Below are positions 21,501-29,692 of a stretch of 29,692 bases of DNA, piece after piece. Where the stretch lies: positions 322 through 30,013 of the forward strand of contig QAXH01006121.1 in NCBI GenBank assembly GCA_004335635.1, given 5' to 3'. The notes beneath the pieces were generated by a model, which was not told where the DNA came from, searched no databases, and saw only the letters and a program-made list of their open reading frames with translations. How positions within the stretch are numbered: position 1 is the stretch's first letter; every line of letters begins with the position of its first letter. The translations under genes and the position numbers were made by a program. The DNA is from Chloromonas sp. AAM2. Taxonomy: Eukaryota; Chlorophyta; Chlorophyceae; Chlamydomonadales; Chlamydomonadaceae.

Positions 21501-22238
21501 TTGCATTGCGGAAAGCACTTCTTGTGCGACTGCATGCACACACGTCCACTCACAGGTGCTGTGGCGGGCCGTGCTTTGCTGTCATGTTTTGGGCCACCTG
21601 CACACTTGTGGCGAAAAGGAGACGCAGCGCCCCTCTTGTTCTGTGCCACTGTTGCCTCTTGAAGAAGAAGGGAGGTGCAGGCCAGAGTGGGTGCGTCCAT
21701 AGATGCAAACACGGGGGCTTTCATGTACCTGTGGGGTGGGACAGAAGGCAAAGGCAGAGAAGCACATGTGACAGTTAAGCGCATGTATGCACTTGCAGCC
21801 TTGCCCAAGGTGCGTGACCAGGCCCAACGCGCACCCAGGGAATTGGGGGTCCATGCGGCGTAGGTGCTGGTGGCATTCTGTGGCTAGGCGCTCCTTGTCC
21901 CGGTGGATGGCAAGGGCTTGAGTGTGCAGTTTGCGGGCTGAACCCTTAAGAACACCATCCACATCACCTGCAGCCATAGTGTGCAGGATCCCATCAAAGT
22001 CATGCATGTCATGCATGCCATTAAGCATGCTGTACCACGGGTCATGAGTGAACGCGGGGGCCGGCTGGTGGGAACATCGCACGCCTGCTCCTTTGCACTT
22101 TGCAGTTGCCCGCGATGTTGCCCCAGCTGGATCCCCCCGGACGAGCTTTCTGAGGTGCTTGCGCTCACCGTACATGAACTCGAGCGCCTCGTAGGTGGTG
22201 GGCTTGCTGAACACCCATGGTGTCTTGCTCTCAGACAT
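6567..22238 (-). CDS. Giant DUF3638/DUF3645 family protein, helicase-like P-loop NTPase, 23 exons
   Basis: Exons in transcript order: 22238-21835, 21728-21422, 21271-20909, 20781-20206, 20052-18134, 18006-17768, 17671-17332, 17201-15148, 14528-13398, 13306-12673, about 12607-11783, 11598-11269, 11172-10957, 10845-10672, 10578-10406, 10253-10098, 9962-9833, 9747-9545, 9447-9212, 9101-8535, 8413-7944, 7817-7420, 7266-6567. Phases match at every junction; the total is 12,545 nt, one short of 4,182 codons, in agreement with a frame break at an A7 run (20405-20411). In the protein, residues about 1190-2070 include a coiled coil. G3092-E-G-K-T is the P-loop, D3220-E-S-D lies in LLDESD, GTNDN is near 3551, and FDEAR is at 3728. 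An acidic/basic EREVEQEEEQER run precedes the last domain. These are hallmarks of the DUF3638/DUF3645 family, often labelled ubiquitinyl hydrolase in databases without direct proof. The start ATG follows an in-frame TAG 21 bases upstream. An in-frame TAG also sits at 7944-7946. Function is unknown. The first three exons match no domain I know and could be mis-joined. Confidence 0.85.
7420..9747 (-). other. DUF3645-side half of the giant protein: GTNDN and DEAR motifs
   Basis: Five exons, residues about 3325-3949. They read, in order, KLLAVPFRAADTPAERSE, then LTMLSYAHDGLS, GFSGTNDN, a CYFDAAAGQW strand, FDEARCHGSDVPM, KDKMMQAAGRLRQLGSGQ, and a charged EREVEQEEEQER run. These match the order of conserved blocks in DUF3645-containing proteins. 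FDEAR followed by a Gln/Arg-rich block resembles helicase motif II and a motif VI-like arginine region; that functional reading is inference. Introns are 97-202 bp. Confidence 0.8.
7944..7946 (-). other. In-frame TAG as last codon of an exon
   Basis: The coding strand reads CTG TAG / GTGAGT. The donor is strong and phase 0, and the next exon at 7817 is also phase 0, so the model passes through the TAG. Alignment to the family pattern (NTVQATL-x-GVVAWATQG) expects one residue here. A CAG would give both the canonical CAG/GTGAGT junction and Gln. Confidence 0.7.
10406..11172 (-). other. DUF3638 P-loop core of the giant protein
   Basis: Three exons (11172-10957, 10845-10672, 10578-10406), residues about 3042-3229. 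They read YPQWLAFEVEGRLQIRP, then VQLDMGEGKTRLILPML, LHWADGKQLV, VLNRKIFLLPFNRG, GGGLLLVAPEHRLSLKLKW and YVDLLDESDQLLHHR. GEGKT (codons at 11022-11008) is a Walker A motif of the SecA type rather than classic GxxxxGKT. LLDESD is a likely Walker B region. The block order is diagnostic of DUF3638. Both motifs are intact, so ATP binding is plausible. Confidence 0.85.
14582..15126. mobile_element. Terminal-inverted-repeat element inserted in an intron
   Basis: The intron at 14529-15147 of the giant gene is 619 bp, while its other introns are 85-184 bp. It contains inverted repeats, left 14589-14614 and right 15087-15112, matching at 23 of 26 positions, starting CCTTGCCCAGGGTTT at the left end. 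A shorter outer CAATGT/ACATTG pair lies at 14583-14588 and 15119-15124. TGAA flanks the whole at 14578-14581 and 15127-15130, a possible 4-bp target duplication. Removing the element leaves an intron of roughly 75-95 bp. The interior is more AT-rich than the exons. It carries a 107-codon minus-strand open frame (14701-15024) with no recognised domain and no transposase signature, so it is probably non-autonomous (MITE-like). Confidence 0.65.
15890..16190 (-). other. Coiled-coil segment of the giant protein
   Basis: Residues about 1720-1820 within the 2,054-nt exon. It is a continuous Glu/Gln/Lys/Arg-rich heptad-like stretch (for example HWQEVQQKQREVEQLQQSL and ELMEERKKLQYQYNDW). No proline breaks the main helix except a short TPKE turn. 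It probably serves self-association or partner binding; the partner is unknown. Confidence 0.65.
18279..18395 (-). repeat. In-frame 42-bp coding repeat, about 2.8 copies
   Basis: Copies at 18279-18320 and 18321-18362 with a partial at 18363-18395. Each encodes 14 residues of the pattern IPDELQ(S/P)TPEPP plus two, about residues 1103-1142 of the giant protein. Divergence between copies is low, so expansion is recent. The length is a multiple of three and keeps the frame. Confidence 0.8.
18649..18736 (-). repeat. In-frame 36-bp coding repeat, about 2.4 copies
   Basis: Copies at 18649-18684 and 18685-18720 and a partial at 18721-18736. Each encodes the 12-residue pattern GSAAGGQPADRT or its variant with Q for R, about residues 989-1018 of the giant protein. 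It sits in a long Ser/Ala/Gln/Pro-rich linker that fills most of the exon at 18134-20052 and is probably unstructured. Confidence 0.8.
20405..20411 (-). other. Homopolymer frame break in an exon of the giant gene
   Basis: The coding strand has seven A residues between TCCG and CAACTC. Upstream the frame reads VIGSQAWVQHQLGS. Downstream the protein-like frame (LNLLLRQWISTQ) is reached only if one A is added. An intron spanning the site would be only about 53 nt, shorter than any other here. The one-base deficit also explains the total exon length. Confidence 0.65.
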
Positions 22239-24017
22239 TCCAGTGCTTGCACTTAACTATGGCCGCGTGCGCTGCCGCTGCGATGAATGGTTCCATTCAT
22301 ACCGGACCCCATCTGGCGATTTGTGAAAGGGAGCACGCAAAGCAGAGCACTACTCGACTACCGCACAATGTACAAGGAGGTTCTCGCTGGGCAACTGAGT
22401 CGCTCTGTGTGCAAATTTCGTAACAGCCGTCGTTGCCGTCGTACGGCAATTTCCACGTTGCCAAGCTCAGTCAGTTGAGTTCGTGATTTAGACGACGTGA
22501 TCATGCTGGCACATCTCATGACACATTGCACTCACTCAGCTTCGCATCCATCCTTGGGCGAGGAGCATTGGCTAGGCTACGAGCGAGACCGGAAGGCAGA
22601 GACGAAGAGGAGCGTGTCCAATTATGTGAGACCGTTCCTGGACCTATGCTTTGTTGTTGTGGGGGTGCGCGAAGGCACCTACTGGTGGTTTACTGGATTG
22701 CCCTGCCGCATGTCCGGCTCCGGCTCTGACTGACACCAGCCCTGGCAAGGTGCAGGTGAAGGTCCTCTGCTATTAAGTAGTGGGTACATGCTGTGCACGT
22801 CCACGGCACCTGATGCTCCATCAAGCATGGTAGCCTTGCTCTGCCAAACACCAGGCATGCGCTGCACCAGCATGCTGGTCTTGCCCTTGTCGCACACTGC
22901 ACAAAATTGATGGCATTTGTGGTCGTGGGTGCACCGGGAGTCTGTTTGATGGCAACAGGATACTAGTCACATGTGGTATGCTGTATTGTACATCCATGCA
23001 AGGCATCATGTCAGTTCCCTGGACTGACAAGGCGTCCAAGTACCGCCTCTGTCACATGATGGAGCTGGCACTGGCTTCGCACTGAGAGGCGTCCAGCAAA
23101 AAGGTGATCAGCAGACATGGCTTGGCGGGCCAGCACTCATGACCACACATTTCGCTTGGGGGCCAGGGGTGGTCAGGCCATGACCACGCATGGCGCTGTG
23201 GCCCGTGGCACAAGCACCCGTTAGCACACATGCCGTCTGGGCCAGAGCACAAGCACCCAGGTTAATGGTGATTTCTTTGGCTCTGTCAGGTTGGGCAATG
23301 TGTTACAAGTAGCTGGCAACTGCGGCAGCACGTGTCCATTGTGACTTACCCTAGCCTCTTGCCTGTCATCAAGAGCTTGCAAGCTTCTCCAGCGCATGCC
23401 CTCATGCAATGAGGGAGGCAAGAATGCCGTCAGGACAAAAGGCTTTGTACAACACACCAACTCCAGACATCATGCGTTTCTGTTGTCATCCAGCGGTCAG
23501 TATTGAACGTACATCCAGCCAAAAACAACCCACATTGCGAATATGCACGTTGGGCCAAATATTACCATTAGACCCATCATGCATAATCCATCATGCGCAA
23601 GAGGCTGCCAAGTTGGTGCAGCAATCCCATGACAAACATGCAGAACCAACTGTGCACAGTCTGGTTATCTCAGTGCTGGACACCTTCATAATGCGTTTGG
23701 CAGAGAGATGGTGAGCTTTACGGCTCATGCACAGCGGTCCATGTGCATGCCAACTACTGGCAACCCTGGCACGCCATGCGCCTATAGATGCCCCCGCCTA
23801 GTCACACACACACACAGGCACAGGCACGTGACAATGTGTCTGCACATGCGTACGATGACTGGTGTCGCTCATGACACAGGGGTTCAGCTGACCACCATCA
23901 ACCCTCTAAATACCAACAATACTACCTGAAGGTACTACTACCACGCTGCGATCTTCAAAATGTTGGGAACTGATCGGCAAGTCTATATGCAAAGTCATGC
24001 GGTGATGCTGATGGTGG
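22239..24017. other. Intergenic region between VPS11 3' end and giant gene 5' end
   Basis: It should contain the VPS11 3' untranslated region, a TGTAA candidate on the minus strand at 23303-23307 (about 710 bases past the stop) and the promoter of the giant gene. I see no clear TATA box. From about 23390 rightward it is homologous to the copy at 5550-6448. A minus-strand open frame at 22679-22966 is Cys/His-rich at its start but unrecognised. A short plus-strand frame (about 23409-23714) lies in the duplicated part and is disrupted in the other copy. Confidence 0.45.
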
Positions 24018-27000
24018 TTATTGCCCGGCCAGCCCTGCGAGTGTGAGTGCTGAGCCCTGCTGCGGCCCTGGCCCGCCCAGCCCATCCAGCGCCTGGAGGC
24101 TCAGGGCCCCCGCAGTCATGTTCATCAGCCCACGACCAAAGTGGTCGGCAACCACGCTGAAACCGTCGCCACTCTCACGCAGTTCGGTGAAGAAACGGTC
24201 CTGAAATGGCAGGGGAGTGTGAATGTATGCAGGGTGTCAGGAGGCAGACGTGACGGCCGTTGAGGATAATCGCGCAAAGGTTCAACGTTTCATCGATACT
24301 GGCAGACCATTAGAGACCGGAATGGACTGCAGCCCCCCAGGCCTTGCCAGCTTCATTGAGCCAGCCTCCTTTCCCTTCTCACCCCTGCATTGCACCCCAC
24401 TACAACACATGAACAAACATGCACCCTCCCCACACATGCCCTCACCTGTTGCAGCGCGGATGCCGCCATGTTGCGACGGATCTCCACCACACGCCTGAAC
24501 AACAGCAACACACAAGTCACTCAGTGACTGAGAAAACGCTGTCACTCAATACTTGCAGCACTCAAGTGTGACCTATCACGTGCACACTGGAGAGACCTAA
24601 TAGTGTCTCACTGTCTCATCCTCCTTAGCGGACAGTCCCATGACCCACATGGGTAACATAAAGTAGTAACTGCCCATGCCCTACATTAGGTACAAAGTAA
24701 ATACACACATGCATCATCCCTCCATTATAATCCTCGTACGGCACGAGTGGTACCTGCATTTCGTTCTTTGCCATGCCGTACCATCTGTGGCTCTTCATTT
24801 TCCGTGGTCAAACCATCAACTTCGACTCTTCCATGCCTGGCGCAGTTGGCTCCTGCCGTCTGCTTTGCAAATGTTCATGATTCGTGTCCAATCCAGAGAT
24901 TGTCTAGGTTCACATCTTTTCCTGATTCACCGACCATGTCTCTCTCGTGCACTGCACCCTTGGCCCCTCGCACCTGTAGTCAGGCGCGCACAGCGGACAC
25001 TCCTTGTCGTTGTCCCCCAGGGCCCGAGCGTTGTACGCATGTCCGCACATGAAGTGAATGGCGGGCAGCTCCAGGGGCTGACCGGTGGCAGAGCAGCGGG
25101 AGGCCTGGAACACACGCGCCTGGAGGTGTGGGGCGGGCACAGATCAAGCAAATGTTATCGACCAGAGCGTGGCAGCTCAGATTGCGTGTGATCCGTTTCA
25201 GGAGGGAGTGCTCGACCTGGCAAACATAAAGCTTAAGGACGGCACAGCCAATGATAATGTCAACGATCAATGAGCGGCAGCAAGGAACAAGATCTGATGC
25301 GAACCAAGGGGGGGAGGGGGCAAGCGTGAGTGGCCATGGATAAAACCAGCCAACACACGCGGAGCATGCATCAATCGCGAGCTGCGCTGAACTGGGGAAG
25401 AAAGGCAGGCTCTGATGGATAAGGAAGGCCTCGGGTGACTACAAACACATGGACATCAGTACAAAGACGTTAGCTTGGTGGCGTATCCTGACAGCTCAGG
25501 TTGACTGGTTTCACTCAATCATCACTTGTAGCGACCCGAACTTTTCCATGCCACACACCTGCGATTTGAGCCGTGCCAGCTCAGCCCTGAGCGCCGCTGT
25601 GTCGGCCGCCAACCGACTGGCCGACTCCCTGTCACGTGACGCCTCAGAAACCTCCCGTGACAACTGACGGGCGACGTAACCGCGCAGGCTCCGCACCTGC
25701 ACGGAGGTGATTGGCAGGCAGCAAAGCATTCACGCTCAACGTGCGGAAAGCATGATTCAAGCCTTGCCAAGCTGGGCCTGCGTGACAGTGTTCTTTGAGC
25801 TTGGGTGGTAGTCACGTAGGACCTGTGTGATTGGAAAAGGAGGCCATGCTTATGCACAAAGCAAACCAAGTTCCTGGCATGCCCCAAGGTCGAATGCCTG
25901 TTATGTGTCGAGTCCTGACAGGAATGATGAAACCCCAGCAACTTTGGAACGAAGACAAACCAGGCCATGGTCATTATCAGGATTGTGTCCGACTTGTGAT
26001 GGACCAACCCTGATGATGTGCTAGCACCCATGCTTCAGGTCCATGTCAGGCTTCCAGTTCCCAGTTCCACCCACCTGCAGGCGTGTGTTGACTGAGAGAA
26101 GCTGAAGGACCATGATGGGCGGCAAGATATTGCGCACCTCGATGTGTTCAACCACCTCAACCACCTGATGCATCCATGACACGGAGGGGGTCAGGCAGGG
26201 CACGGCCAGATGCATGAGCACGTGTGTTCGCATTGGCACGTGACGGGACACGTGTCTACACCACAAGTCAAGCAAGCTGGCCTTGATTTCTGGAAAGACA
26301 AAAGCTGCAACATGCCCACCAGGGGACCTGCAGAGAGTGTTGACCAGCAGACAAGAAGCAGCAGTGTGCAGGATGTCCACTTGATTTGTTCCAAACTGAG
26401 CATCTCCTTGCAGAGACTCCAGTCTCGAGTGTTGTGCAAAGTACAAGTCACAAAAATGATACCATGATACAGAATATAGAGTTCACCGGCGCGCACCCTC
26501 TGCTCGATGTCTTCGGAGTTCTGCATTGCCAGGTACTCGAGCAGCAGCACCCACACGTGCGGGTCACCGCCCCTCGCCACGTCCCCGTAGCGCTGGACAG
26601 CGGCCAGCAGGGACGCATGGTCGCCCGCTGACATATGCACCTGGGGCGGGCGACACACATGGCACACATCCGGGTGCATGCATGGGGCAGGCGGTCAATG
26701 ATACAGAGTTTACACATGCATCGGATGAAAAACACCAGCAAGCCTCGGTTAAGACGAGGATGGATACCGTCAGAAGGCTTTAGGGCATCCAAGGGCATTG
26801 ACTCTCTGCATGCATCATGACTCACCGTCAGCCCTCCCAACGACAGACAGATTGCATTCGTCAGTCAGTAGGCATACGTCAGGGGTAACCTAGCTTTCTC
26901 GGATCGTGGGTTGGTAGACTTGGCATACCTTGCAAACAATGAGTATTCCGGCCGAATAACTTCAATATATCAATATCTATCACTAGCAGACTTGATTACT

Positions 27001-29668
27001 TTAAGCAAGAAAGACCACGTACGTTTCACCAGTACCAGTACGTTTCACCAGTACGTTTCATCAGTACGTTTCACCAGTACGTTTCACTACTACATGTACT
27101 GTCTGTCCTGAGTTGCCAGTTCACATCAGTTGTGCACCGCATGTCAACTCTAACTGCATGCTGCGTTTTCCACCTTGACTGTGAAAGCCCATGATCCAGG
27201 GCGTCCATGTCGGTTACACTGCCACCTGACTCACCAGTGAAGCTGCACTGTGAGATGTGCGCGACACCATTGATGCACACTGTGGGCCCTGGTTTTATCC
27301 TTGCATCTCTCACTCGCCTGCATGACCTCCCTGTACAGCCTGAGCCTGTCGTAGAGCAGCACCAGCCCCTCCTTGAACCCGGCCAGGCGGCAGAGCACCA
27401 GCGCATGCTCCTGGTCGTACCTGTGCAGCACGCGCCATGCACCACACATGACGCACCGCCATGCGTGCCATGCACCACACATGACACACCGCCATGCGTG
27501 CCATGCACCACACATGACGCACCGCCATGCGTGCCATACACCACACATGACGCACCGCCATGCGTGCCATGCACCACACATGACGCACCGCCATGCGTGC
27601 CATGCACCACACATGACACACCGCCATGCGTGCCATACACCACACATGACGCACCACCAGGCAGCAGTCACTGTACTTTGAAGTCACTGTACTTTGAAGG
27701 CTGAGACGGTATGACTGGCATTGGGGTCCGGTCCGGGACTCACTTGGGTTGCTCTAGGTGCGGTGGCCAGCCTGACTGCAGCAGCGCCAGGGCCTTGGAC
27801 CGTCGCTCCTGGGGGGAACACAAACCACAAAAGGACATGCTGAATGGAAACAGCTCACAAATCGCTGTGGTTGCACAGTAGGATGGCGTTGGTTGCTATC
27901 TGGGGGGCAAAAACCACATCAAACCCTGTTTGCTCCTCAATCCTCAGGACGCGTCTGGTAATGCGCTTGGGCCATACTCGTCCCGTACATGTGGGCCATA
28001 TTACTCCTCTCAGTTGGTGAGCGTCTGTGGCACTAGTGCCGCCTCCTTCTACGGCTTCTCTGCTGTAAACAGATCTCGACCACCATACGCTCACCTTCCT
28101 CTCTGCTTGCACCGCCAGGTCGTGTCCCACGTCATGCGCACCCACAGCCACCGCCCCCTTGCCCGCAGCTGCGGGCTTCTTGCCACCGGCCCCGGCCCCG
28201 CCGTCCTTCTCAGTTGCGCCCGCAGGTGTGGGCGTGGGTGTGTGTGGGTGTGGCCGGCCCCCTGCACTGCGCCCATCCTCCAGGGTATCTGATAGGTACA
28301 GCTCCAACAGAGTGTGGTGCAACATGCGCTGCGGGCAGGACACATGACAGCACACCATCTAAACATGCAGCAATGCACAATTGCATCATGCAACAATGCA
28401 TAGTTGGACCATACAACGATGCATGAACGGAACATGCTACAAAGCCAAAGGCTTGATGAAGTTTGCGGAGCTGCACATGGCTGCCAGGCGACAATGCTGC
28501 CAGGCAAGAACAGCTCAACAACAATCGTATTCTGCTTGAAGCCAGTCACCATAGAGTCCTGATGCAGAACTGGAAAAACTCGTTGCACTGTGGCGTAGCA
28601 AGGCCACCAAAGCCTTCATAGCCTGTGCTGTGCACTGACCTCATCTGTGATTGTCCCTGGGGGTGCGGTGTTGAGAATAAACTCGCACAGCAGCATGAGG
28701 CCCGTGGGCGCGTCACAGAACAGGTGGGCAAAGTCACCAACGCTGCCAGCGTACCCGTCCCCACCTGGATGCGGCAGAGAACAAGTGCAAGTCATGACTT
28801 GTCACACATGCATGACAAAGCGTGCACTTCGCTCACACGTCCACCAACAACGTGCTAAGTGCAACCAACGCCTCCTGCTTGCTAAACTGTCGTTGCCTTG
28901 TCAAGGCCAAATGAGAGAACAGGCTTATTCAAAGAGGGTCTTGTCTGAGATGTCACGTGCTCGGCAGTGGCTGTACATCCATGAGCATACATGGCCATCT
29001 TACAGCTGAGTGTGCTGTTGTTTCGACCCATAGGAGCGCAAAGCAACAACATTGCCCAAAACTCGCGCAATTCAATGACTGCAAGGAGTGCAAAGCTGTC
29101 GATAATGTCAAAACTCCACACAACCAGCCAGTAATGTGAACTCGAGCGATCAGATCTGTCCTTCCATACCTGCTGACAGGCTGGGTGCGCACAGGTCCAT
29201 GATTAGGCCTGTGGTGCGCTCGGGCCTGCATGTAACCAGCACCTTGCCCACGCGCCGCAGTGCAGCGGCACATGCAGCACGCGGCAACCGCTCCTGCATG
29301 CAGGTGTCATGGAGGTGCACAAGTCATGCACCGCATGCAACCGCCATGCATGGGGTGTGCTGCATCTGTGCACGTCCGTTGTGCCCTAACTCCGGCCACT
29401 GTCACCCTTCCATCGTTTTGACATGTGTGTTTCTGTCCTTGCATGCTATCACTCAAGCCCCACTGGCTCAGCCCAAAGCTGTACTTTTGGCAACACTTGT
29501 GTGCACTCGTCCTTTTCTGGCATCACTGCAGTTGTGCCATGCCGGTGAATCCTGTTCCACGTGTGCGTGAACCACTGAAAGAACACACATTGCTCCAGCT
29601 ACCGTCACTCCTCCATGGCCCGTCACCCACCATGACCTCCAGCACATAGTCCCATGCCATGCAGTCCC
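24018..29668 (-). CDS. VPS11: VPS11, core subunit of HOPS/CORVET tethers (C-terminal part; 5' end outside the window)
   Basis: VPS11 is the shared scaffold of the HOPS and CORVET complexes, which tether endosomes and vacuole membranes before SNARE-mediated fusion. Twelve exons, in transcript order: 29668-29631, 29293-29170, 28764-28640, 28328-28095, 27808-27744, 27420-27318, 26640-26497, 26164-26075, 25696-25559, 25119-24974, 24494-24446, 24200-24018. All phases agree. Diagnostic blocks are LRRVGKVLVTCRPE, HHTLLELYLSD, SKALALLQSGWPP, HALVLCRLAGFKEGLVLLYD, LAAVQRYGD...DPHVWVLLLEYL, VEHIEVRNILPPIMVLQLLS, SLRGYVARQLSRE, ARVFQASRCSATG, HFMCGHAYNARALGDNDKEC, and DRFFTELRESGDGFSVVADH near the end. 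They correspond to the clathrin-repeat-like solenoid, a coiled coil, a RING and the C-terminal FF-tail of VPS11. A Pro/Gly/Ala-rich insertion (HPHTPTPTPAG...) follows LELYLSD. The intron after 27318 uses a GC donor. Introns are long (245-677 bp). The N-terminal beta-propeller lies beyond the window. Confidence 0.93.
24974..25119 (-). other. VPS11: Degenerate RING exon of VPS11
   Basis: The exon reads RVFQASRCSATG, then ELPAIHFMCGHAYNARA, then ECPLCAPDY. The usual VPS11 RING has C-x2-C, C-x-H-x2-H-x2-C and C-x2-C. Here the second Cys is Thr, the second His is Asn and the following Cys is Ala. Five ligands remain (the first C, CGH, CPLC), so at most one zinc site looks intact. Confidence 0.8.
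27036..27087. repeat. 13-bp tandem repeat, four copies, in a VPS11 intron
   Basis: Unit CAGTACGTTTCAC at 27036-27048, 27049-27061 (last base T), 27062-27074 and 27075-27087. A related half copy precedes it at 27017-27029. It lies in the 677-bp intron 26641-27317, the longest in the VPS11 part seen here. Confidence 0.9.
27436..27655. repeat. 33-bp minisatellite, six full copies and one partial, in a VPS11 intron
   Basis: Unit begins CATGCACCACACATGACGCA and ends CCGCCATGCGTGC. Copies start at 27436, 27469, 27502, 27535, 27568, 27601 and 27634 (partial). Variants form the order A B A C A B C. Because 33 is a multiple of three, long repetitive open frames appear on both strands; they are not genes. 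The array fills most of the intron 27421-27743 between two conserved VPS11 exons. Confidence 0.95.
27666..27697. repeat. 16-bp perfect direct repeat, two copies
   Basis: AGTCACTGTACTTTGA occurs at 27666-27681 and again at 27682-27697, just beyond the minisatellite in the same VPS11 intron. It is probably a slippage product of the same unstable intron. Confidence 0.9.
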
Positions 29669-29692
29669 CTGCCATCACCCCTCATGGCCCGC

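Noticed and set aside
6567..22238. Cysteine deubiquitinase activity
   Set aside because: Only the customary database label of the family points to it; I could not see a Cys/His protease motif pair.
27071..27704. Long repetitive open frames of 100-190 codons on both strands
   Set aside because: They are produced by the 33-bp minisatellite, whose unit length is a multiple of three. The region is an intron between two conserved VPS11 exons.
1..29692. CRISPR arrays, rRNA, tRNA, bacterial operons, viral genes
   Set aside because: No spaced repeat array, RNA-gene signature, ribosome-binding-site pattern or viral hallmark was visible; the window is spliced eukaryotic DNA.

Overview
The window looks like nuclear DNA of a green alga, most likely of the Chlamydomonadales type. 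That call is an inference from three things. The genes are cut into many exons by GT-AG introns. Exons are GC-rich and Gln/Ala/Leu-rich. A TGTAA motif, the green-algal poly(A) signal, follows one gene. The repeat style (many short CATG/TGCATG-rich repeats, intronic minisatellites) reminds me of Haematococcus-like genomes, but I cannot prove the species. No bacterial-style operon, CRISPR array, rRNA or tRNA is visible.

Two genes, both on the minus strand, dominate. (1) 22238 down to 6567 is one very large gene that I could resolve into 23 exons. It encodes a protein of about 4,180 residues of the DUF3638/DUF3645 family. The intron phases chain from end to end, and the coding total is one base short of a multiple of three, which matches a frame break at a homopolymer. 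The C-terminal third carries a GEGKT P-loop, a DES/DEA acidic motif pair and a GTNDN motif, giving a helicase-like NTPase architecture reminiscent of SecA. The N-terminal two thirds are long, low in complexity and partly coiled coil. (2) 29668 (running off the window edge) down to 24018 is the C-terminal half of VPS11, the shared core subunit of the HOPS and CORVET tethering complexes, in at least 12 short exons. Its C-terminal RING is degenerate.

The left 5 kb holds only weak candidates: an F-box-like fragment (995-1347, minus) with a frame break, and a possible multi-exon gene (3320-4880, minus) for a Pro/Thr-rich, acidic protein. The rest of 1-5500 and of 22239-23390 has no gene I can support.

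Points of structural interest are: a diverged second copy of the VPS11 3' end and its downstream flank at about 5550-6448, just beyond the end of the giant gene; a ~0.53 kb element with terminal inverted repeats inside one giant-gene intron; an in-frame TAG exactly at an exon end and a homopolymer frameshift in the same gene; two GC-AG introns; a 33-bp intronic minisatellite with higher-order structure; and in-frame coding repeats.
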